Assembly: GCA_036558305.1 (NCBI GenBank)
Contig: DATBFX010000453.1
Span: 1-19,390, forward strand
Length of the DNA stretch: 19,390 bases
Origin: DATBFX01 sp036558305
Lineage (GTDB): Bacteria > Chloroflexota > Chloroflexia > Thermomicrobiales > UBA6265
Direction: 5' to 3'
Shown: one piece after another, positions 13,697 to 19,390 of the stretch
How positions within the stretch are numbered: the stretch's first letter is position 1
Layout: each line of letters begins with the position of its first letter
Made by a program: the position numbers and the translations under genes
The notes under the pieces: generated by a model
Told to the model about the DNA's origin: nothing
What the model saw: only the letters and a program-made list of their open reading frames with translations
Databases searched by the model: none

Positions 13697-15112
13697 CTAT
13701 TCCGCGGTCGCCCCGCGCAATTCGGTCACGACCTCGGCCAGCGTCTCCGGCCCACCGACGTTGCCGGGAAACACCACGTACGGCAGACCCGGAAACCGCG
13801 TCTCCGGTCCAAGCCGCCAGACCGGCACACCGGGTCGAATCTGTCCGAGCACGACCGCCCGCCGCGCCCCGAGCGCCCGCGTCCCGACGTCGCTCGAGGT
13901 GATCCCGCCCTTGCCGACGACGAACCCCGGTCGTCCCTCGACACCCCCAACGATGGCGACGAGCGCCGCCGACACCGTCCGGCCGATCGCCAGTTGGTCG
14001 CCGCTGCTCGCCGTCTCGACTTTGCGCGATGTCGAGACGACCGGGGTCATCCCGGACCGCAAGGCCGATTCCGCTTCCTGCAAAGCACGCTCGACCTCGC
14101 GCTCCCGCTCCGCCTCGCTCGCCAATAACGCCGGCACATCGACCTCGATCCCAATGGTGTGTGGTAGCTCCAGCAGCCGCACCAGTTGCTCGCCGGACCT
14201 CTTGACGTGCGACCCGACGACGACGAGTCCGGGAAGGTAGGTGGGGGCATTGGCACCGAGCAATTCCGCCCGCGTCAGTAGCGGCCGACCCGGCATCCCG
14301 ACCCGCGCCCGGACGAACGACGCGGCGGTCCGGTACAGGAACCGCTTGCCTGCCGCCTCCGCCCGCAGCAATCCCAGCGCCACCACCGAAAGATCGGCGT
14401 AGCTCGCCGCGTTGACGACGACCGCTTGGCCTCCTGCCACTCCCCGAAGAATCGCGGCAATGCTGTCCGGTCCTCCCCCTCGGATCTCGCCGAGCGGTAA
14501 GGAAACGACGTCCGCGACCCGGATCCGGCCGCCGGTCTTCTCCTCGACCCACTCCCGCAGATGCGACCGGCGATACCCGAACGTCGTGTCGCGCGCGAAC
14601 TCCGTCTCCGCGGCCGGGACGAGCCGGTCCCCCTCGCGCACGTAGTGCACGTCGTCGATCGTGTAGCGCCCCCCTTCGAAGAACGCGGGACAGACGATCA
14701 CGCCGTCGACCCCGCCGACTGCCGCCGCGATCGCCTCGGTCTCGGCCGGGAAGTGGCCGCGCAACGTCGAATCGCTCCGGCTGGCAACCGCGAACCCGAC
14801 CCCGGTCTCCCGCGCCGCCGCTGCCAGATTGCCGACGATCTCCGCGTTCAGTGCGACCGCCTCGGCCTCCGGCAAACTCCGCGAATTCGTCAGGACGAAG
14901 AAAACGGGATTCGGCTCCCGCAACTCGGCGGCAAGATCCGCCACCGACCACCGCGCGAGCACCGCCGTGTCGTGGACCGTCTGCACCCCGGTCGGATCGT
15001 CGTCCAATGCGACGAGCTTGCGCCCCGAGGCGGCGACCTCGTCGCGTACTCGCCGTTCAAGGTCACCCGGGTATTCCGGCGGCAGGGTCGCAAGGAGCGA
15101 GAGATCGGGCAC
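13697..15112 (-). CDS. Four-carbon acid sugar kinase family protein (DUF1537)
   Basis: This is a 471-aa cytoplasmic kinase of the four-carbon acid sugar kinase family, whose members phosphorylate acid sugars such as threonate, erythronate or their 2-keto forms with ATP. The N-terminal substrate domain shows ALDDDPTGVQTVHD (35-48), the conserved SRSDSTLRGH (111-120) and CPAFFEGGRYT (141-151). The C-terminal nucleotide domain shows VVGKGGITSSDVGTRAL (398-414) and FPGNVGG (448-454). The frame is open well upstream of GTG 15112. That GTG is chosen because GGAGG (15122-15126) lies 9 nt before it and the SDR stop lies only 26 bp upstream. It is the last gene of a minus-strand operon with two SDR oxidoreductases and a cyclase-family hydrolase. 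A classical acid-sugar pathway would then need an aldolase, which is not visible. Confidence 0.92.
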   Translation of the reverse strand: MPDLSLLATLPPEYPGDLERRVRDEVAASGRKLVALDDDPTGVQTVHDTAVLARWSVADLAAELREPNPVFFVLTNSRSLPEAEAVALNAEIVGNLAAAARETGVGFAVASRSDSTLRGHFPAETEAIAAAVGGVDGVIVCPAFFEGGRYTIDDVHYVREGDRLVPAAETEFARDTTFGYRRSHLREWVEEKTGGRIRVADVVSLPLGEIRGGGPDSIAAILRGVAGGQAVVVNAASYADLSVVALGLLRAEAAGKRFLYRTAASFVRARVGMPGRPLLTRAELLGANAPTYLPGLVVVGSHVKRSGEQLVRLLELPHTIGIEVDVPALLASEAEREREVERALQEAESALRSGMTPVVSTSRKVETASSGDQLAIGRTVSAALVAIVGGVEGRPGFVVGKGGITSSDVGTRALGARRAVVLGQIRPGVPVWRLGPETRFPGLPYVVFPGNVGGPETLAEVVTELRGATAE

Positions 15113-15138
15113 CGACGCGGACCTCCATAGACGCCAAT

Positions 15139-15903
15139 TTATTGCGCCAAGTACCCGCCGTCCACCGGCAGCACCGCCCCCGTGACAAACGACGCGTCGT
15201 CCGATGCCAGGAAGAGGATCGCCGCGGCGACCTCGCTCGGTTCGCCGATCCTCCCCATCGGGTGCATCTTCTCGATCGCCTGCAGGTATTCGACGCCGCC
15301 AGGTTCTTCGGGCAGCCGCTGCACGCGCTCGGTCCGGATCGTCCCCGGCGCGACCGCGTTGACGCGGATACCACGGTCGGCCCACTCGATCGCCAGGTGT
15401 TTGGTGATCCCGGTGGCGACGAACTTCGCCGGACCGTACGTCGATTGCCGCCTCTGCCCTTCCATCCCCGAGATCGACGAGAGGCAGACGATCGAGCCGC
15501 CGCCGGTCTGGAGCATCGCCTCGACCGCGTACTTGCAGGTCAGCCACATCCCGCGGCCGTCGACGGCCATCACCTGCTCCCAAACCTCGACCGTCGACTC
15601 CAGGATGTCCCCGAGCGGAATGATCCCGGCGTTCGCCACCAACACGTCGATCCGCCCATGCCGCTCAACCGCGGTCTGAACCATCCGCCGCGCGTCGTCC
15701 GGCACCGAAACGTCGCCGACGACCGCCTCGACGTCCGCACCGGCGCTCCGGAGTTCATCGGCCAGGGCGAGGAGCGGCGTTTCCTGGATGTCGGTCACGA
15801 CGAGGCGAGCGCCTTCCTCGGCGAAGCGCGCCGCCGTCGCCCGGCCGATCCCAAAGGCGGCACCGGTGACGACGCAGGATTTGGCTTGGAGACGACCAGA
15901 CAT
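15139..15903 (-). CDS. SDR family NAD(P)-dependent oxidoreductase (classical SDR)
   Basis: This is a 254-aa cytoplasmic dehydrogenase with a Rossmann fold. The cofactor motif is TGAAFGIG (13-20), with an acidic residue after beta-2 in VVTDIQ (D38), which favours NAD+. NAG is at 91-93, and the catalytic S143, Y156 and K160 lie in LSSISG and YGPAK. The C-terminal FVTGAVLPVDGGYLAQ is typical of 3-oxoacyl-ACP reductase-like and polyol or sugar-acid dehydrogenases. The usual catalytic-tetrad Asn (VNxxG) reads VDGRG, giving D115. ATG 15903 is preferred over GTG 15912. Its G-rich upstream sequence belongs to the repeat element that fills the gap to the preceding gene. Its place in the operon suggests oxidation of a hydroxy acid or sugar acid before the kinase step. 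Confidence 0.92.
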   Translation of the reverse strand: MSGRLQAKSCVVTGAAFGIGRATAARFAEEGARLVVTDIQETPLLALADELRSAGADVEAVVGDVSVPDDARRMVQTAVERHGRIDVLVANAGIIPLGDILESTVEVWEQVMAVDGRGMWLTCKYAVEAMLQTGGGSIVCLSSISGMEGQRRQSTYGPAKFVATGITKHLAIEWADRGIRVNAVAPGTIRTERVQRLPEEPGGVEYLQAIEKMHPMGRIGEPSEVAAAILFLASDDASFVTGAVLPVDGGYLAQ

Positions 15904-16046
15904 TGCCCCCACCCCCGGCCCCTCCCCCTACGTAGGGGGAGGGGAGAACGGGCTTTTCGTATTGCCTCCGAGACCGACCGCCGAGCCCATCGTCGCGACA
16001 CCCCCCCTCTCTCTCGGAAGGGAGTGGGGGTAGGGGGTGAGGGCCA
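15904..16046. repeat. BIME/REP-like C-rich inverted repeat element with a 26-bp perfect palindrome
   Basis: The 143-bp gap between the two SDR genes is a composite of C-rich and G-rich blocks. Positions 15919-15944 form a perfect 26-bp palindrome centred on TACGTA. The two ends are imperfectly complementary: the GCCCCCACCCC-like start near 15905 mirrors the GGGGTGAGGGC-like end near 16044. A second imperfect stem lies at about 15998-16040. It looks like a dispersed intergenic repeat. Confidence 0.75.
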
Positions 16047-17033
16047 TCAAGCGATCGCCCGCTCCACGTCCAACGTTCCCGCCGCCACCGCCGCCGTGAA
16101 GTCCGTGATCGTGTCGCGGACGCCCGCCGCGAACGGGCGCCAGTTCGCCGGTCCCAACGCCTGTTCAGCAGGCTTCCCGTCCACGTCCTCTGGCACCGGG
16201 ATCGGCGTCGTGTCGTAGGTGATCTTCCCGGTCATCTCCGGTGCCGCCGCCTCGATCGCGGCGACGACGTCGGCCATCGACGCCTTGGTCCCGCCGAGGT
16301 TGTAGACCGGCGCACCCTCCAAGCCGGCGCGAGCGGCCGTGATGAAGACACGGGCGCAATCGTCCGCGTGCTGGAAGATCGCGGTACCGCCGATGTTGAT
16401 GTGGTACGGCCGACCGACCGCGGCGGCGAGCATCGCCTTCGTCGGCACGGAGCTGACGCCCTGGTCTCGCCCCGGTCCGTAGACGAAGAACGGCCGGAGA
16501 CCGACCGTGCGGAGTTGGTAGTCGCTCCAGTAAACTTTCGCCGTCCACTCGTTGGCCTGCTTCGAGACGCCGTAGAGCGTGGCGGGAAGCTGGGGCGCGT
16601 CGTGCTGCAGCGGACCCGGCGGATAGAGGTTGACCGGTCCGTAGACCGCCACCGAACTGGCGTAGACCAGCCCTTTCACCTGATCCGCGTGCCGCTTCGC
16701 CGTCTCGAACACGATCGTCGACCCGACGACGTTGACCCGCATCCCCTGCACCGGATCGGCCCGGACGAACGGCACCTGCAGCGCCGCCAGGTGAACGATG
16801 TGCGTGATCCCGTTGTCGGCGACCGCCCGCTCGAACGTCGTCTGGTCGGTGATGTCGCCCTCGACGAAGTTCACCCGTTTGAGGTCTTCATCTCCCATGA
16901 TCAGCCGCAGACGGTGCGGGTTTCCGGGAAGGTCGTAGGTCCAGACCGGCACGTTCTCGGCGAGCAGGCGCTTGACCGTCCATGCCCCGATACACCCCAA
17001 CGCGCCGGTGACGAGAAAACGTTCCTCTGCCAT
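16047..17033 (-). CDS. NAD-dependent epimerase/dehydratase family protein (extended SDR)
   Basis: This 328-aa extended SDR has the Rossmann motif TGALGCIG (9-16) and an acidic residue in TYDLPG (D34), consistent with NAD+. Other motifs are GDITD (59-63), HLAALQVP, ASSVAVYG (125-132) and the catalytic YGVSK with Y154 and K158. RPFFVYGPGRDQG (180-192) and the C-terminal YNLGG segment are typical of nucleotide-sugar epimerase-like proteins. Some relatives, such as D-erythronate dehydrogenase, oxidise free acid sugars; that role fits the neighbouring acid sugar kinase but is inferred. ATG 17033 is preferred because the Rossmann strand begins within five residues and AGAGGCAGAG lies just upstream. 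Alternative in-frame starts are at 17066 and 17075. Confidence 0.9.
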   Translation of the reverse strand: MAEERFLVTGALGCIGAWTVKRLLAENVPVWTYDLPGNPHRLRLIMGDEDLKRVNFVEGDITDQTTFERAVADNGITHIVHLAALQVPFVRADPVQGMRVNVVGSTIVFETAKRHADQVKGLVYASSVAVYGPVNLYPPGPLQHDAPQLPATLYGVSKQANEWTAKVYWSDYQLRTVGLRPFFVYGPGRDQGVSSVPTKAMLAAAVGRPYHINIGGTAIFQHADDCARVFITAARAGLEGAPVYNLGGTKASMADVVAAIEAAAPEMTGKITYDTTPIPVPEDVDGKPAEQALGPANWRPFAAGVRDTITDFTAAVAAGTLDVERAIA

Positions 17034-17107
17034 CTCTGCCTCTGCAATCGACGCCGTGTTCGACATCCGCTGCAACGCACCGTGAACGACACTTCATACT
17101 CAGGGCA

Positions 17108-17956
17108 TTATCCACTCTTTCGAGGAACAAGACCGATCGCCCGACCCGGTCCCGCGCTCGCCCCCTCGACTTTGATCGGCAGAAAGACGAAATAGGCCCC
17201 GCGCGGCGGCAGGCGACGGAGATTGGCGAGGAGTTCGATGTACAGCATGCCGTGGCCCAACCCGAATTGGTGCGGCGGCGCGCCCGCATGCGCGGCCCCG
17301 ACGCTCACCCCGTCCAACCCGAGCGTCGTGATTCCCCGATCGAGCAGCAGTTGCAAGCAGGGGATCCCGGGTGTCGGCCATCCCGGTCCCTGGTGCATCA
17401 CGAACGAGTCGAACACGTATCCATTCCCCTCCGGGAACGGGAGGTAGTGATCGTCCCAATCGCTCCGGAACAGCACGATGTCACCCGCTCGCAACCGACC
17501 GTGCGCCGCCTCCCACCGCTCGACGTGCGCCGGCAGGATCTCGGGACTGACGCCTCCCTCGCCCTGACCGGACAACTCCGTCACGTCGATCACCGCCGCC
17601 GGTCCCATCATCTTGGTCAGATCGAGTTTCTCCCCCGTCATGAGATTCATCTCTCCCGCCGCCGGCAACCCGGACCCCGGCGGCGGAATGAAGTGCGCGG
17701 GCGCATCGACGTGCGTCCCGCAATGCTCGTCCAGTGTCAGGAACGCCGTCTGGTACGGCCCCCGAAACCCGTGGACCGGCTGGATCTGCCCCGCCGCTCC
17801 GCTCGCGTACCAGTTGTAGACCTTCCGCTGAAACGGCATGTGCGTCGGCCACGCCCCCGGCAAATGCTCCGCCAGCATCACCGTCAAATCGACCACCTCA
17901 AACTCCGCCAGCGCCGAAACCAGCGCCTCCAACGCGGCTGTTTCGATCTGAACCAT
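17108..17956 (-). CDS. Cyclase family protein (kynurenine formamidase-like metal hydrolase)
   Basis: This 282-aa protein of the PF04199 cyclase family has metal-dependent hydrolases acting on amides, lactones or related bonds as relatives; kynurenine formamidase is the best known. The signature metal-binding motif HxGTHxDxPxH is present as HCGTHVDAPAHF with H78, H82, D84 and H88. The RAGDIVLFRSDWDD segment (a family strand) and the later GLDGVSVGAAHAG and HQFGLGHG segments are also typical. The start is ATG 17956, with GGGAG 8 nt upstream. It is the first gene of the acid-sugar operon. An insertion sequence lies 50 bp upstream, so its native promoter may be displaced or supplied by the IS. 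A lactonase-like step opening a sugar lactone would fit the neighbours, but this is inferred. Confidence 0.9.
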   Translation of the reverse strand: MVQIETAALEALVSALAEFEVVDLTVMLAEHLPGAWPTHMPFQRKVYNWYASGAAGQIQPVHGFRGPYQTAFLTLDEHCGTHVDAPAHFIPPPGSGLPAAGEMNLMTGEKLDLTKMMGPAAVIDVTELSGQGEGGVSPEILPAHVERWEAAHGRLRAGDIVLFRSDWDDHYLPFPEGNGYVFDSFVMHQGPGWPTPGIPCLQLLLDRGITTLGLDGVSVGAAHAGAPPHQFGLGHGMLYIELLANLRRLPPRGAYFVFLPIKVEGASAGPGRAIGLVPRKSG

Positions 17957-18006
17957 GGAACATCTCCCGCAACTCGCGCGCCGAATTTCCCCCTCTCCCG
18001 GTGAGC

Positions 18007-18026
18007 GTTCAAGAGCGGACAGGGGG
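18007..18026. repeat. IS terminal inverted repeat (transposase 3' side)
   Basis: It matches the reverse complement of 19370-19389 at 19 of 20 bases. The transposase stop codon (18009-18011, read on the minus strand) lies inside this repeat. Confidence 0.9.
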
Positions 18027-19256
18027 GCCGAAGACGAAACGATGCGATTGGAGGGCGCGCCAGTGGGCGGTCCAACTGGGGGCGGTGAGGTCGGGCAGGT
18101 GCCACCGCCAGGGGCGGCGGTGGGTCGGGCGCAGCCAGTGCTGGGCTTGGCGCAGGCCGAGCGTGAACAGGCTCTCCCCCGCCGGCTGCGGTTTGGCGGT
18201 GCGCCACCGGCCGCCGCGGCGACGGGCGGGTTGAGCGGCGAGGTGGCGCATCCGCCGCGCCGCTTCCCCCGCCCCCAGGCACAACACCGCCAGCGTCGCC
18301 CAGGCGAGGGCCAACAGCAGCACGGCGTGGTGCTGCACGCCCCGCACCTGGCTGCTTTCCCACTGCCACCCCCGCGTCTTGTCGGCGCGGAACCCCGGTT
18401 CGATCCAGAACCGCCGGTCGTAGAGGGTCAGCACCGTCCACTTCGCGGGCAAGTCGGTCGCCACCAGCAACGATTCCTTCGCCCCCTGCCCCCAGATCCC
18501 GACGAGGTGGGCCCGCCGCCAGCCGGCGTCCTTGAACAGGCGCCCCTGCGCCCGCCAGCGCCGCCCCGGCCGGGGCAGGTGCCGGGCCACCAGGTCCCGC
18601 ACGCCGGCCTCGGTCCCGTGGTCCGGCCAGAAGCGGTGGCTGCCGGTCGTGGTCAGCCGCAGGACCCAGTGCCAGCCGTGCGCGTGGAGCCGGTCGATCA
18701 GGGCCGGGACCGCGTACGCCCGATCGGCCACGACCACCGCCTCCGCCCCGGCCGGCAGCAGCGCCGCCACCCGGGCCAACACGGCGTCCACGTGGTCCCA
18801 ATAGGCCCCGGCCGCCAAGGCCTCGTTTTGGCGCCAGACCGCCCAGGCCAGGGGCAAACTCCCGCCCCGGTACGGCAGGCTGAGGCGGAAGAGGTGGATC
18901 CGATCGCGTTTGGTGCTCTCGTCGATGATCAGCACGATCCGCCCTTGGTGGTCGTGCGCCTGGCGCCAGTCGATGGCGGCGGTCAGCACCGGGGCGTAGC
19001 AGGTCTCGACCGTCAGGTGGGCGTCGGCCAGGGTCCGGCGCAGGCGCCGTTCGATGCTCTCGGCCCAGATCGCGGCCGTCAGCGCCAAGGCATCGAGGTG
19101 CGCGGCGACCTTCGCCAGCACGCAACTTTGGGCGGCGATCAGCCCGGTCACCAGCAACGCCAGCCGCTCCGCCGACGCCACGGGCACGTCGGCGTCCGGG
19201 CAGTGGCGGCCGATCTGGGCGCGGAGTTCGTGGTACAACGGGACCGACGCGGGCAC
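18009..19256 (-). CDS. IS4-superfamily DDE transposase
   Basis: This transposase of about 415 aa (from GTG 19256) catalyses cut-and-paste or related movement of the surrounding IS. Catalytic residues are visible: D112 in LIIDESTKR, D178 in VVVADRAYAVPALID, and the IS4 signature Y-(2)-R-(3)-E-(6)-K as YDRRFWIEPGFRADK, with Y279, R282, E286 and K293. All DDE residues are intact and no frameshift is seen, so it may be active. GTG 19256 is preferred because GGAGG lies 6 nt upstream and PASVPLYHELRAQIG is a natural N-terminus; the frame is open to 19292. The C-terminus is rich in Arg and Trp. The exact IS subgroup cannot be named from sequence alone. Confidence 0.92.
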   Translation of the reverse strand: MPASVPLYHELRAQIGRHCPDADVPVASAERLALLVTGLIAAQSCVLAKVAAHLDALALTAAIWAESIERRLRRTLADAHLTVETCYAPVLTAAIDWRQAHDHQGRIVLIIDESTKRDRIHLFRLSLPYRGGSLPLAWAVWRQNEALAAGAYWDHVDAVLARVAALLPAGAEAVVVADRAYAVPALIDRLHAHGWHWVLRLTTTGSHRFWPDHGTEAGVRDLVARHLPRPGRRWRAQGRLFKDAGWRRAHLVGIWGQGAKESLLVATDLPAKWTVLTLYDRRFWIEPGFRADKTRGWQWESSQVRGVQHHAVLLLALAWATLAVLCLGAGEAARRMRHLAAQPARRRGGRWRTAKPQPAGESLFTLGLRQAQHWLRPTHRRPWRWHLPDLTAPSWTAHWRALQSHRFVFGPPVRS

Positions 19257-19369
19257 GGGGCACCTCCAAGGCGAACATCGGTTGGCTTGCACCCCGATTG
19301 TCGCCGGTCTCCGTGCCCCGTTCCATCCGCGTTCCGCCCCCGGTCGCCGCTCCCACGCCCCACCCGCTA

Positions 19370-19389
19370 CCCCCTGTCCGCTCCTGAAC
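19370..19389. repeat. IS terminal inverted repeat (transposase 5' side)
   Basis: It is the reverse complement of 18007-18026 with a single mismatch (G for A at repeat position 6). One base of sequence remains after it. Confidence 0.9.
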
Positions 19390-19390
19390 C

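Larger units (their letters stand above)
18007..19389 (-). mobile_element. Complete IS4-type insertion sequence, 1383 bp
   Basis: It is bounded by 20-bp terminal inverted repeats, GTTCAAGAGCGGACAGGGGG at 18007-18026 and its reverse complement with one mismatch at 19370-19389. It contains a single transposase gene that fills nearly the whole element. The target-site duplication cannot be scored because the window ends one base beyond the outer repeat. Confidence 0.9.

Noticed and set aside
13572..14951. 459-aa minus-strand frame overlapping the acid sugar kinase
   Set aside because: It is an out-of-frame Gly/Arg-rich reading of the same region; the kinase motifs are in the other frame.
15113..15583. 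Long N-terminal extension of the kinase frame
   Set aside because: It overlaps the SDR gene out of frame, and its translation is Arg-rich noise. GTG 15112 has a proper GGAGG.

Overview
The window is GC-rich bacterial DNA, tightly packed with genes. The gene set suggests a Chloroflexota lineage near Thermomicrobia/Sphaerobacter: both ABC solute-binding proteins carry twin-arginine signals, the glycine dehydrogenase is of the split GcvPA type, and there is a Uma2-family nuclease, a COG4315-plus-cupredoxin secreted protein and many GC-rich hairpin repeats between genes. This placement is an inference; no rRNA or other phylogenetic marker is present. No tRNA, rRNA or CRISPR was seen. No gene-free stretch exceeds 300 bases; the longest is 6415-6687, a divergent promoter region.

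Region 1 (1-6414, minus strand) is a transport and catabolism operon. In transcription order it encodes a Tat-exported family 5 solute-binding protein, a DppB-type permease, a DppC-type permease, an M20 metallo-deacylase, and a divergent GcvPA-family protein that runs off the left edge. The likely logic is import of a peptide-like or N-acylated compound, hydrolysis by the M20 enzyme, then PLP-type amine chemistry. No ATPase gene is visible. The GcvPA-like protein lacks the usual GcvPA sequence motifs, so its substrate may not be glycine.

Region 2 (6415-10993) starts at the divergent promoter region. A LacI-family repressor is followed on the plus strand by a sugar ABC importer: a family 1 binding protein and MalF- and MalG-type permeases, again without an ATPase. 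A 17-bp pseudo-palindrome just upstream of the LacI start is a candidate operator.

Region 3 (10994-13614, plus strand) holds three unrelated single genes: a Uma2 nuclease-fold protein, a coiled-coil protein with an internal J-domain, and a secreted two-repeat COG4315 protein fused to a cupredoxin.

Region 4 (13697-17956, minus strand) is a second catabolic operon: a cyclase-family metal hydrolase, an extended SDR (epimerase/dehydratase), a classical SDR, and a four-carbon acid sugar kinase (DUF1537). This looks like acid-sugar catabolism, but no aldolase or isomerase is visible.

Region 5 (18007-19389) is a complete IS4-type insertion sequence with 20-bp imperfect terminal inverted repeats. 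It lies 50 bp upstream of the cyclase gene. The window ends one base beyond the outer repeat, which suggests an assembly break at a repeated IS.

A recurring structural theme is that the gaps inside both transporter operons hold GC-rich inverted repeats built from short direct repeats. At 9122-9202 the hairpin fills the space exactly from the stop codon of the binding protein to the Shine-Dalgarno of the next permease.
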